NCBI GenBank assembly: GCA_039090855.1
Contig: CM077016.1
Location: forward strand, 54,051,936 to 54,115,935
Origin: Macrothele yani
Taxonomy: Eukaryota > Arthropoda > Arachnida > Araneae > Macrothelidae
Direction of reading: 5' to 3'
DNA: 64,000 bases
Below, piece by piece: positions 46,401-56,311 of the stretch (position 1 is the first letter of the stretch; each line of letters opens with the position of its first letter). The notes under the pieces are model-generated. The model was given only the letters and a program-made list of their open reading frames with translations. It did not search any database and was not told the origin of the DNA. The position numbers and the translations under genes were made by a program.

Positions 46401-47240
46401 TTACCGTAACATACACCATCAAAAAAAATACTTTTATGAGTGCGTTGTGTAAGTATTCTTCTCACAGAACATTGTCAGACTTTTTATGCCAATCCTGCAC
46501 TACCTTGCAACTCAATGCAATTCTATTTATACGTCAATGTTGAACTTTCAAGACGCACTACATCAACTAAATCTTTCAGAAGGATCTTTGTGGTGTAATG
46601 AAGTCTAACACATCGCCAAAGAAATAAAACTTCTTCATCCAGATGAATTTTTGATTATATTTCTTGGCCTTGGAGGATTTCATCTACAAAAATCGTGTTA
46701 TTATGCATTGATCTGTATCTTGAAAACAGCGCCACTTTTGAAATCCTTGTTGAGACTGAGACGATGGGACCGCGCTCAGCCGAGAGTGCTTTAAACGGCA
46801 ACCATTACGCTCGTTTAGTCAGAGCAACTTCAATGCTCGGTGAAATCAGACAAACATTTGAATGAATGACAATCACGGATCAGTGTGAAAAATTGAAATA
46901 TTCTGACTTCTATTACACTGTGAAACACTTTCAGTTATCAATAAATGATGAGCAGCTCGTATCCCATGAAAAAAAAATCTGCTGTCAATGGCCTGAGTGA
47001 AATTCAGACAGGTTTTGAAATATTCAGAGAAAATTGTTTGGAGAACAACGAGCTAATTCTACGCTAGCACCTCTTCTTAGAAACCTAATATGCCCTGATA
47101 CAGAACGTAATTGGGACTTGCATATCTGCAGTTTAAGAGACTGTTTGATTCTTTTCTTCGCCTTTGATCGAATAAATTATATTCGTTGGTGTACTTTATA
47201 CACTAGTTCCCATAAATCAAGGAAAAATCACGATAATTAA
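46401..47240 (+). pseudogene. orfS, copy 3, C-terminal part
   Basis: Coding in three frames: FQDALHQLNLSEGSLWCNE near 46,545-46,600, IAKEIKLLHPDEFLIIFLG with LGGFH near 46,612-46,685, ESALNGNHYARLVRATSMLG near 46,782-46,845, and NWDLHICSLRDCLILFFAFD with RINYIRW near 47,110-47,190. The order LGGFH, NG-x-HYAR, W-x-LH and D-x-INY-x-RW matches the C-terminal half of the same uncharacterised family as the earlier orfS pieces. Several frameshifts and stops. Confidence 0.65.
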
Positions 47241-47359
47241 ACTACTTGGTGAAATTTCATGAAAATCGGTGGAAAGATGCATTAAGTTGTTAGGCAAAAA
47301 ACAAATCACGAAAACATGATTTAATATAAGAAAAATGGACTATACAGGAACATGTAAAA

Positions 47360-47594
47360 AAATAGGGTACAGGAACTCAATAGAGAAGTTGCTTCAATAT
47401 GATGTGTGGTCACCTCTAACAGTAATACAGCCCCGACAGCGATGTTCCATGCTCTTTGATGGTGTCAATTAAATAGGTAACGCCATAGTTTCTGCGAAGC
47501 AGTAGCAAGCCCCTTAGGGTATCGTGAGGGCGGATTGAGGGTAGCAACACGACTCCCCAGAGCATCCCAAACATGTTCAATGGGATTTAGGTCA
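47360..47594 (-). pseudogene. Tc1-like transposase C-terminal scrap (Tc1-3)
   Basis: The minus strand begins at 47,594 with DLNPIEHVWDALGSRVATLN, the third catalytic motif, and runs about 40 residues to a stop near 47,470; the rest toward 47,360 is decayed. It is cut off exactly where the 141-bp minisatellite starts. Terminal repeat not found. Confidence 0.82.
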
Positions 47595-48740
47595 TGTTTT
47601 CTAAATGCATTGCGAATACATTATTTAATAGAAATAATTTTTTTCCCATAGATCATTTTATTTTTCTGTAGGATGACTTTAATTTCTTCATGATTAATCA
47701 ACGAAATGTACCTTTCAATGTATATCTTAATCTATTTTTTATAAATGCTTTGCGAAGACGTTATTTAATAGAAACACATTATTTTTTTTTTCCATAGATC
47801 ATTTTATTTTTCCGTAGGATGACTTTAATTTCTTCATGATTAATCAACGGAATGTACTTTTCAATGTATATCTTAATATATTTTTTATAAATGCTTTGCG
47901 AAGACGTTATTTAATAGAAACACATTATTTTTTTTTCCATAGATCATTTTATTTTTCTGTAGGATGACTTTAATTTCTTCATGATTAATCAACGAAATGT
48001 ACCTTTCAATGTATATCTTAATCTATTTTTTATAAATGATTTGCGAAGACGTTATTTAATAGAAACACATTTGTTTTCCATAGATCATTTTATTTTTCTG
48101 TAGGATGACTTTAATTTCTTCATGATTAATCAACGAAATGTACCTTTCAATGTATATCTTAATCTATTTTTTATAAATGCTTTGCGAAGACGTTATTTAA
48201 TAGAAACACATTTGTTTTCCATAGATCATTTTATTTTTCTGTAGGATGACTTTAATTTCTTCATGATTAATCAACGAAATGTACTTTTCAATGTATATCT
48301 TAATCTATTTTTTATAAATGCTTTGCGAAGACGTTATTTAATAGAAACACATTTGTTTTCCATAGATCATTTTATTTTTCTGTAGGATGACTTTAATTTC
48401 TTCATGATTAATCAACGAAATGTACTTTTCAATGTATATCTTAATCTATTTTTTATAAATGCTTTGCGAAGACGTTATTTAATAGAAACACATTTGTTTT
48501 CCATAGATCATTTTATTTTTCTGTAGGATGACTTTAATTTCTTCATGATTAATCAACGAAATGTACCTTTCAATGTATATCTTAATCTATTTTTTATAAA
48601 TGATTTGCGAAGACGTTATTTAATAGAAACACATTTGTTTTCCATAGATCATTTTATTTTTCTGTAGGATGACTTTAATTTCTTCATGATTAATCAACGA
48701 AATGTACCTTTTAATGCATATCTTACTCTATTTTTTTCCC
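47595..48740. repeat. 141-bp minisatellite, about eight copies
   Basis: The landmark TGCGAAGACG starts at 47,751, 47,897, 48,042, 48,183, 48,324, 48,465 and 48,606. The first two periods are 146 and 145 because of longer T runs; the rest are exactly 141. The unit contains AGATCATTTTATTTTTCTGT and TTCATGATTAATCAACGAAA. Units 4-8 look nearly identical. Confidence 0.95.
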
Positions 48741-49275
48741 AAAACTTGCGTAGTCGTTAAACTTCTTAATATATCAACATTTTTTTCTACCTTTACAAAC
48801 TAACAACTACTTTTATTGAGACTTTTTTTTTCTGATTCAAAACCAACAAACGTACTAAGTAAGATATTATACACTGGCGACTGGCTTGCACAACTTAAGG
48901 ACGGACACTAGTGTACACTAACTAGCTAACTCGAGTACTACAGTAACACCAAAGAATATCCCAGTAGCACAAGGAACGACTACGAGAGTGCTTCGGTGAA
49001 ATGGCATAAATGTGCATGCGCATTCACGCCGTTGCCAAACCAAAAATGTTAAATATCGCTGGAATGTAACATCAAGGTAGCAATTATGTACAATGGAAAC
49101 CATAGAGCAGTAGTATCGGTGAATTCTATTTTTAACGTAACCGTAATGTACAAAGAGTTATGTTCCAAAATAGATGTTGCTGAAACGTAATTTTAAGATA
49201 TCTCTGAAAGTGTAACGAAAATGAGAGATTGTAAGATTATTGATACATATCTGAAACGTTTCGTGCTGTATGGGT
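48741..49275. other. AT-rich spacer, no gene seen
   Basis: The 61-codon frame at 48,918-49,103 has no recognisable motif. Nothing else is supported. Confidence 0.5.
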
Positions 49276-49555
49276 CTTGGCCTCCCCAGTCACCTGACTT
49301 AAACATCATCGAGCCACTGTGGTCTGTGTTGGAAAACAGTAAGATCCCGTTATCCTCCTTCTGCATCTCTTAAGGACCTGGAGCAGTTTCTGCCTGACGA
49401 ATGGTGTAACATCCCACTAACCACCATCCAGGAGTTGTATGCCTCCATTCCAAGGAGGATTTAAGCGGGTTTGAATGCCAAAGGTGGTCCCACACCCTAT
49501 TAGGTACGTAAATCCTTCTTGTTCTAGGTGTTCACATTATTCTGTCCAACCCCTG
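49276..49555 (+). mobile_element. 3' end of a DD36E-type Tc1 (Tc1-C fragment)
   Basis: Holds WPPQSPDLNIIEPLWSVLEN, then a decayed C-terminus to about 49,503, then the terminal repeat ending CATTATTCTGTCCAACCCCTG at 49,555 with TA. It matches the full element at 52,598-53,861 at about 85% by eye. Confidence 0.85.
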
Positions 49556-49559
49556 TATC

Positions 49560-50049
49560 TGGATCTGGTACGCAGCCAGAGAGTGCTTCCTAGGCTGTGG
49601 CTGGCCGGTTGATAAAACGAGCAGTCCAGTCTGATGTTCCCGTTGCCATGCGAGGCGTAATGTCCCATGACGAACAGTCAACAGTGCCACACGAATAGGG
49701 AGTCTGCTCTCGCCGCCCAGGGTATTCAACACGCGCTGACGCTGCTTGAACTTCAGACATTTAACCTGGGTGTGATTTTCCATACCGTTGTCCAACTGTT
49801 GATCTGTACGAGCCTGGATAATCTACGTCGACCACGGTCATCAGTGGCGTGTGGTTGGTCACTGTTTTTTCTTTCTCTCTCTCTATCTGGAGGCTGGTAC
49901 GTCCGGCAATGGTATACTTGCGGTACACATTTGATACGGTACGCATCGAAAACCGTAGGCTTTTTACCACTTGTGCGGTAGAATGACCTATCTGCCTTGT
50001 TGACAATGCGTTAACGAACAAAGTCACTCATATCACCACGTTTACCCAT
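49560..50049 (-). pseudogene. Tc1-like transposase N-terminal fragment (Tc1-4)
   Basis: The minus strand starts at 50,049 (MGKRGDMSDFV), then after a frameshift RQIGHSTAQVVKSLRFSMRT and VSNVYRKYT (helix-turn-helix). QRQRVLNTLGGESRL and RLAWQREHQTG close the DNA-binding half near 49,620. It is truncated at 49,560 next to the Tc1-C terminal repeat, with no catalytic domain. Confidence 0.78.
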
Positions 50050-50313
50050 GTTCGTCGGTCGCAATACACTGTTGGGAAGTCCTGTTGTCCACTTACTTTT
50101 TACCAGGTTCGGTTGGGCTTCGTTTCACCCAGCGCGGGGGATGCCCATGTCATCTGATCATCACCCTTATCTCTGACGTTTTGTCTACTGAGTATAGAAC
50201 TTCAGGCCTTTCTCTCCAGAAGCCGCGTTTTAGTTTTTGAGCTTTGTATTAGGGGTATGCAAACGTTTCCGCCGTTTTAAGGAGACAGGAACAGTTGGGA
50301 AACCAGTACACAT

Positions 50314-51560
50314 TTATTCAATGACCTTTTGCCATTTTTCAGGCAACAAATGAATGTCCCTGGGCCGCCCCGGTGGCGCAGTGGTCTAAGCGATGGCCTC
50401 TGATCATTCGTCCGAAAGGGGCCCGGGTTCGAATCCCGGTGAGGCATGGATGTTGTGTTTGTCTTACGGCACTGGCTCTCTCCCTTCCCTGGAACCAGTT
50501 ACCCTAAATTAGGGACGGGAGACTGCTTATAGCCCATTGAGTTGCTCACGGTGGTCGTTAAACCTCAAAAAAAAAAAAAAAAAAAAAAAAAAGAAAAGAA
50601 TGTCCCTGGAATTGAAGAACTCGATTTTTGAGCTGAAGAACGCAGTGACGAAGTTTTCCACCTCTGAAACTGTGGTGAACCACTGTTGGGCTAGGGCATG
50701 TTGCATAGGGCGAGACAGATGAGTCTGAGGGTGCAATGTCCGGGGAGTAAGCCGGGTGCAGTAAAACCTCCCAGTGTAACTGTTCAAGGATTGATTTCGT
50801 GGTGGCACCGACATGTGGTCTTGCATTATCGTGTAACAGGATGACTGGGCGGCGTCCTTTACCTTTCCATGGGCGTTTCTGCTCGATTGCGGCGTTCAGT
50901 TTCATCAACTGATCGCTATATCGTTGTGCAGTGACTGTTTCGTCCGGATTCAACAGTTCGAAGTACAGCACTCCGTGCATATCCCACCACACTCACACAC
51001 AACAGCACCTTTTTCCCGTGGATATCCTGTTTTGCAGTGGACGTTGATGGCTCGCCTGGGTCGACCCAAGATCTCTTGCGTACGGGGTTGTCGCAATAGA
51101 CCCATTTTTCATCCCCGGTCACAACCTTCCACAAGAAATTCTTCCCTTGAAACCTCTTCAGCAACGACATGCAGATGCCCAATCGTTGACCAATATTACA
51201 CTCCATTAAAGTATGCGGAAGCCACTTACCAATCTTCTGGATCTTCCCCAAGGCCTGTAGACGCCGTACCACCATCGGTTGAGCCACTTTCAAACGTTTC
51301 GCCAGTTGCTTGGTCGATTGTGTGGCATCCTCTTGCAACAGCGATTCCAGCTCCTCTTCTGCGAGTTCCTGCGGTCTACCTGCACGTGGCTTGTCTTCCA
51401 AGCTTAGATCACCTTTCTTAAATCTGGCAAACCTTTCTCGACACGTCCGCTCACCCATAACCGTTTCGCCATACGCCTGGCTTATTTAACCGTATGATTC
51501 ACTCGCACTTTTCCGTAAATTAAACATGAATAACAAACAGTGCCGCAAATCGACCACCAT
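50314..51560 (-). pseudogene. mariner DD34D transposase, broken
   Basis: The start at 51,560 gives MVVDLRHCLLFMFNLRKSAS, then an in-frame TAA near 51,484, then YGETVMGERTCRERFARFKK. KPRAGRPQE and a second helix-turn-helix follow. TGDEKWVYCDNP (first Asp) is near 51,090-51,120. A frameshift lies near 50,990. HDNARPHVG (second Asp) and YSPDIAPSD (third Asp) are 34 residues apart. Another frameshift occurs near 50,715, then PMQHALAQQWFTTVSEVENF, the SINE (50,364-50,597), and HLLPEKWQKVIE to a stop at 50,314. Confidence 0.92.
50364..50597 (+). mobile_element. SINE-1 in mar-2
   Basis: Complete SINE with intact A and B boxes and a 25-base A run. GAATGTCCCTGG is duplicated at 50,352-50,363 and 50,598-50,609. 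One of the best-preserved copies. Confidence 0.95.
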
Positions 51561-51696
51561 GCTTGACTTCATGTACAAACTGAAAGCACGGTTCTCGGCC
51601 GGTTAGACCCCTACAGCGCCCTCTAGCACGGGCGGCGGCAACTTTGTATACTCCTAATAATTGACACTGAAGCAGCAAATAATTATGAATACCTAC

Positions 51697-52431
51697 CTAA
51701 TAACGTGTTGGGCTGCCCTTGGCCTTCAAAACGGCCTCAATTCGATGTGGCGTGGATTTGAAGCGATTACTGATATCGTTCTACAGGTATGTTCAGCGAA
51801 GCGGATGTGATGCCGGACGTCAATTACCGAATGTTCCCTGAAGGAGGATCTCTGTTAAGAATGGCTATGTCTCATTCTTCATGTGTTCATTTGGGTCAAG
51901 ATCTGGAGATTCTGGAGGCCATTTTTAAATTTTAAGGTGCTGTCATGCTCCTGTAATCACTATGTGGCGATCCCAGTCTTGTGGCATGGAGCATTAGGGA
52001 GTGGGACGGGGTTAACGACCCCCGTGAACAACTCAATGGGCTGTAACAGTCGCTCACCACAGACTTAGGTCCAGTGGTTCCAGAGAAGGGGAGAGCCAGT
52101 GCCGTAAGACATGCACACCATCCATGCCTCACTCGGGGTTCGAACTGGGGCCCATCTCAGACTAATGATTAGAAACCAGCGCCTCGTACCAGCTGGCAAT
52201 GGAATATTATCGTGCCGGAAGTAACCCTCCCATTCAGCAAAACAACATGCAAATGTACGGGTGTACTTGATCCGCAATGATAGGATACCTCGTGGCATCG
52301 AAACGGTTTCCAGAGATGCTAAGGAACCCAATATTCGCCATGAAAAGGTACCCCTGCATATTACACCGCCTCCACCAGCTTGTATAGTTAACGCTATGCA
52401 GCTGGGATCCACTGATTGGTGTTGCTGACGT
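51697..52431 (-). pseudogene. Tc1-D transposase, catalytic half, SINE-disrupted
   Basis: The minus strand near 52,400-52,310 gives GGGVI-CRGTFSWRILGSL, the motif between the first and second Asp. FRHDNIPLPA (second Asp) lies near 52,205-52,225, directly at the SINE. Beyond it WPPESPDLDPNEH (Glu) is near 51,885-51,925 and HRIEAVLKAKGSPTRY ends at a stop at 51,697. Multiple stops. Confidence 0.8.
52006..52193 (-). mobile_element. SINE-1, diverged copy in Tc1-D
   Basis: Body and head are recognisable (TTAACGACCCCCGTGAACAA, B-box complement GGTTCGAACTG), but it is the most diverged SINE-1 in the window and its A tail is gone. Target duplication not visible. Confidence 0.8.
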
Positions 52432-52597
52432 CATATTATGATCAGAGTTGGAAACGAGTCAAAACTTTCGGACCCGGACGTCCATAACTGGACCAGCCCC
52501 AACCCAATCCGGACCAGTAACTGACCCTGACAAATCTGCTTTGAACTATAAACTTGAAACTCAATTTATATATATATGTACATATAAACGTAATATA

Positions 52598-53861
52598 CAG
52601 GGGCAGTCCAAAATAATGGAAAACCCTAGCTGAAAACAGTGACATTGGTATGTGCTGCTTTTTGAATAAAACGAATATGTAGCTACAATTTTTTTTATTG
52701 TTGTTTATAGTCTCAAGGGTCTGTGTGATTGCATTGTAAATCGGTGTTTGCATAATTTCGTTCCAGGTGAAGGCCCAACGAGTGACCTGTCAGAGTCCCA
52801 AAGAGGGCAGATTGTAGGAGCCTGTCTGTTTGGTGCGTCGGTAACCACAGTGGCATAGGTATTGGGGGTATCGAGAGGTACCGTGTCGAAGGTCATGACA
52901 GCATAAAATGTTCACGGCACAACATCATCTGCGAGACACAACTGTGGAAGGAAAACCAAACTCACTGCGAGAGACAGGAGGACCTTAAAAAGGAATGTGA
53001 CAGCAAGGAGGAAGACCACGACGACGAAAGTGACCCCTGAGCTTAATGCACATCTCCAAAACCCAGTGTCGACCCATACCGTGCGAAGGGAATTGCATAA
53101 GCACAATATTTACGGCAGAGCTGCGATTGCAAAACCCCTGGTGTCACAGGTGAATATGGAACGGAGACTACAGTGGTGCCAGGAACATAAAACGTGGACT
53201 GCGGATCAATGGAAACATGTCTTGTTTTCCGATGAATCAATTTTCTCACTATTCCCCATCACAGGACGGGTTTACGTGTGGAGAACCACCACAGAAGACT
53301 ACAATCCAGACTGTTTCCTTCCTACAGTGAAGCATGGCGGCGGTTCCGTAATGGTTTGGGCTATTATCTCGTGGTTTGCAGCAGGTTCCATTATCACCTT
53401 ACACGGACGGATCCCTAGCGGTGACTATGTCACTCTCTTGGCCGACCATGTGCATTCCATGGCGCAGACATTGTTTCCGTGTGGGGATTGCACCTTTCAA
53501 GATGATAATGCCCCGATTCACAGAAGTCGAACTGTTAAATCATGGTTTGAGGAACATGAGGATGAAGTTGCACACCTTCCCTGGCCTACACAATCACCGG
53601 ACTTAAACATCGTTGAGCTCCTGTGGTCTGTGTTGGAAAACAGAGTGCGATCCCGTTATCCTCCTCCGGCGTCTCTCAAGGAATTGGAGCAGTTTCTGCA
53701 GGAAGAATGGTACAACATACCACTTACCACCATCCAGGACTTGTATGCGTCCATTCCAAGGAGGATTCAAGCAGTTTTAAATGCCAAGTGTGCTCCCACA
53801 CCATATTAGGTGCGTAACACCTATTGTTTCAAGGTGTTTCCATTATTTTGGACAACCCCTG
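52598..53861 (+). mobile_element. Tc1-C transposon, full length
   Basis: CAGGGGCAGTCCAAAATAAT at the left faces the complement of CCATTATTTTGGACAACCCC at the right, ending at 53,861. TA flanks both. Length 1,264 bp. Related pieces are at 49,276-49,555 and 61,466 onward. Confidence 0.95.
52766..53809 (+). pseudogene. Tc1-C transposase, DD36E type, two stops
   Basis: One frame runs from about 52,766 (GEGPTSDLSESQRGQIVGAC, helix-turn-helix) to TAG at 53,807. Only two stops break it, TAG at 52,856 and TAA at 52,904. From 52,907 all is open. VSTHTVRRELHKHNIYGRAA, WTADQWKHVLFSDES (first Asp, codon 53,231), VKHGGGSVMVWAIISWF, FQDDNAPIH (second Asp, codon 53,504), SPDLNIVELLWSVLEN (Glu, codon 53,615). 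There are 36 residues between the last two, as in the Incomer/DD36E group. It ends APTPY. The start codon is not certain. Confidence 0.93.
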
Positions 53862-54098
53862 TATATATTAATCCCAATAACTGCTTGATATTTAATAACT
53901 GAAATCCTTTTTTAATAATAAAATTTGGTTACTTGCTAAATTTTAGTGCCACTATTTTGCGTAATCCAGAAGTAATGGCTGACCATGGAGTATAATACTC
54001 CATGAAGTAATGGCTGACCATGGAGTATAATACTATATGTAATATACTCCATGACCGTGACCATGGAGTATATTACAAATGGGAATCATTATTTACGA
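53862..54098. repeat. 35-bp tandem duplication with palindromic units
   Basis: AGTAATGGCTGACCATGGAG starts at 53,971 and 54,006. The following CATGGAGTATAATAC and GTAATATACTCCATG form an inverted pair near 54,018-54,052. A further inverted copy lies near 54,059-54,076. The rest is AT-rich and unassigned. Confidence 0.75.
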
Positions 54099-54320
54099 TT
54101 ACACAAATGTATTTTTTTTTATGTATTTAGATTGTTTACTCTTTCCACGCTTTGATGGAGGTGCGCATACTTTCATATGGTCCGTTAGATTTTTGGTTCC
54201 ATAATCTCTTATGGCACCGTCGACATCTTTCTTTGTAATTATACACTTTCCACATTTTGAACAACAAGCAAGACCAAACAACACAGAATTATTCACCGGT
54301 TCCTTAATGAGACGAAACAA
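54099..54320 (-). CDS. BED-like zinc-finger open frame, partial
   Basis: A 73-codon minus frame reads LACCSKCGKCIITKKDVDG, then IRDYGTKNLTDHMKVC. The spacing C-x2-C … H-x3-C with NLTDH resembles the BED finger at the start of hAT-type transposases and related proteins. The frame ends with a basic KRGKSKQSKYIKKN tail. The upstream side is only 20 bases from a SINE, so it may be cut off. No catalytic domain is nearby. It is probably a transposon remnant; coding status is unproven. Confidence 0.4.
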   Translation of the reverse strand: MFRLIKEPVNNSVLFGLACCSKCGKCIITKKDVDGAIRDYGTKNLTDHMKVCAPPSKRGKSKQSKYIKKNTFV

Positions 54321-54340
54321 TTTCTAGCATTCACTCTTCC

Positions 54341-54514
54341 CGTCCGGGTTCGAATCCCGGTGAGGCATGGATGTTGTGTTTGTCTTATGGCGCTGGCTTT
54401 CTCCCTTTCCTGGAACCAGTGACTCTAAATTAGGGACAGGCTACTGCTTATAGCCAACTGAGTTGCTCACGGTGGTCGTTAAACCTCCAACCATTAAAAA
54501 AAAATAAAAAAAAA
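54341..54514 (+). mobile_element. SINE-1, 5'-truncated
   Basis: Starts at the B box (GTCCGGGTTCGAATCC) and keeps the body and an A-rich tail. Target duplication not clear. Confidence 0.9.
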
Positions 54515-54539
54515 TCGTATCGCTAGAGTTGACCGTGTG

Positions 54540-54760
54540 ACTTAGCGCATCTCTGATGTCATGTAAGAATGATTTGGATTAGATGACGTCACACCAGCAG
54601 CTGTGTTCTTTGTTGCTATGACAACAAAACAAAGTGGTATACGCGTGGACTGTGCGCGTGTAGGTGATGACGTCACCTACACGAAAAGCTAAGCATGACG
54701 TCAGAAACATTTGCTTCTCGGTTGTTGCTATGACGACTTAAAAAGTGGCACGGAGGAGGG
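54540..54760. promoter_or_regulatory. Cluster of three TGACGTCA sites with a palindrome
   Basis: Exact TGACGTCA octamers occur at 54,584-54,591, 54,668-54,675 and 54,696-54,703. The middle one sits in a 25-base inverted repeat (54,658-54,682; arms GTGTAGGTGA/TCACCTACAC). TTGCTATGAC occurs twice (54,612 and 54,725). TGACGTCA is the binding core of CREB/ATF-type factors in animals. No gene start is seen nearby, so this may be repeat structure and not a promoter. Confidence 0.35.
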
Positions 54761-54956
54761 CTCTAGCAGATTATATACACTGGTGGAAAGTGAAAAAAGA
54801 ACACCAAGAAGGAATTGGCGGACGATCATGAAATTTACATATGTTAATGGGGTTGAGTTTACGTAGGTGTGATGTTACTTTCGGTACCAACCGGTGAGCG
54901 CTTACGCCACAGCACGGCATAATATGCAAATTATCGTCGGTGGCATTTAAGGAGTA

Positions 54957-55028
54957 CGGCGAAGTGAATTTAATCAGTCGTCGGCGTACGGACACGTGCG
55001 CCGACGACTGATTACATTCACTTCGCCG
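54957..55028. repeat. 30-bp-arm hairpin in the Tc1-5 leader
   Basis: 54,957-54,986 and 54,999-55,028 are reverse complements over 30 bases with one mismatch; the loop is 12 bases. GC-rich outer and inner stems (CGGCG) make it stable. It lies about 120 bases before the transposase start. Confidence 0.92.
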
Positions 55029-55121
55029 ATTATTACGACTGATTACATTCACTTCGCCGATTATTACGACTGATTACATTCACTTCACCGATTATTACGA
55101 CTGATTACATTCACTTCGATT
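55005..55121. repeat. 31-bp tandem repeat in the Tc1-5 leader
   Basis: CGACTGATTACATTCACTTC begins at 55,005, 55,036, 55,067 and 55,098, period 31. The first copy is also the right arm of the adjacent hairpin, so the tandem seems to have grown from the hairpin arm. Confidence 0.93.
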
Positions 55122-55147
55122 ACATTCAAGACCCTGAAGAAGCTGCA

Positions 55148-56146
55148 ATGCCTGGACATGGAAGACGTGTACAATTTTAGCAGTTATCGGACTTTGAGCG
55201 AGGTCGTCTAGTCGGACTCCGCGAAGCCGGGTGGTCGTATCGTCGTATTGCGGAGCGAATTGAACGGGAAGTATCGGTGGTGGTACGATGGTGGCGTAGA
55301 TGGTCCGAGGAACATTCCCAAACGAGAAGACGTGGAACCGGGAGTCACAGACGGACTGATGAGCGGACCGATCGACGCATAAGAAGAGCGGCGTTGTCAA
55401 GCATAACATCCACTGCGACGCAAATCCGAGCTGCCGTTGCACCTGAGGTGACTGTGCGAACAATCCGCAACCGTCTACTGGATGCAGGACTACGTGCACG
55501 TGTGCCTCTGACTCCAGCCCACCGTCAGGAACGGCTGCAGTGGTGTCGCCAACGTCTGCACTGTAGAACGCAATGACGATCTGTCGTGTTCAGCGATGAA
55601 AGCAGATTCTGCTTGGGAGCCTCCGGTGGCCGTATGCGTGTTCGCAGACGCACACGGGAGCGTCTCCACCCTTCTTGCATCCGCCAGCGACACACAGGGC
55701 CTACACCTGGTCTCTTGGTGTGGGGAGCGATCAGCTATCACTCCCGTACACAACTAGTGTTTGTACCGGGTACGGTAAACAGCACCTCATACATCAACAA
55801 CATAATTCAGCCCGTTGTTGTGCCATTTGTAAGGTCGGTCAACCGTGGTGTTTTCCAGCATGATAACGCACGCCCACACACGGCACATCCAACGCAACAT
55901 GCACTTCAGGGTTTGAGACAACTTCCATGTCCTGCACGTTCACCGAATTTGTACCCCATTGAGTACGTGTGGGATTTTATGGGACCAACGACTTATCCAG
56001 TCTCCACGGCCATCCCCGATTTACGCGTCCAGGTTGAGGATGCTTGGAACTCAATACCCCAAACTTACATCCAACATCTGTACGACAGACTCCATGCCAG
56101 AATTGCACAGTGTGACGCATTTCATGGCGGTTCAACCTCGTACTAA
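55148..56146 (+). pseudogene. Tc1-5 transposase with two stops
   Basis: The start at 55,148 gives MPGHGRRVQF. The frame is single to the stop at 56,146 except for TAG at 55,178 and TGA at 55,574 (in a position usually Trp). LSDFERGRLVGLREAGWSYR begins the helix-turn-helix; VRTIRNRLLDAGLRARVPLT follows; FSDESRFCLGASGG (first Asp), TPGLLVWGAISY, QHDNARPH (second Asp) and YPIEYVW (Glu). Only 32 residues separate the last two, as in Tc1-6. At 332 codons it is normal length. Confidence 0.93.
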
Positions 56147-56311
56147 TCATGTTACATGGAAATGTTATTTTTCAGTTTACCAGAAAATACAGCTGTGTTT
56201 TGCCATAATGTTTTGATCACGTTATCCTCTGTATTCCGTTATTATGCTGTATAAATTTCGTTGGTATCAGACGTCTCCTTCTTGGTGTTCTTTTTTCACT
56301 TTCCGGCAGTG

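Larger units (their letters stand above)
50249..51657 (-). mobile_element. mariner element, full length, carrying a SINE (mar-2)
   Basis: The terminal repeats TTAGGGGTATGCAAACGTTT (50,249 onward) and TTAGGAGTATACAAAGTTGC (complement, ending at 51,657) match at about 21 of 26 positions. TA lies outside at 50,247-50,248 and 51,658-51,659. Without the SINE the element is about 1.17 kb, a bit short for mariner but in range. Confidence 0.92.
51665..52431 (-). mobile_element. Decayed Tc1 with SINE (Tc1-D)
   Basis: The 3' terminal repeat starts at 51,665 (CACTGAAGCAGCAAATAATT). A matching single end is at 56,531-56,559. The 5' half is lost at about 52,431. Confidence 0.82.
54778..56311 (+). mobile_element. 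Tc1-like transposon, full length (Tc1-5)
   Basis: The ends CACTGGTGGAAAGTGAAAAA and the complement of TTTTTTCACTTTCCGGCAGTG match. TA is at 54,776-54,777 and 56,312-56,313. Both ends hold ACACCAAGAAGG at 23 bases in. At 1,534 bp it is longer than most relatives because of a repeat-rich leader (54,957-55,121). Confidence 0.95.

Noticed and set aside
50924..51421. A 165-codon plus-strand frame
   Set aside because: It is the antisense shadow of the mar-2 transposase.
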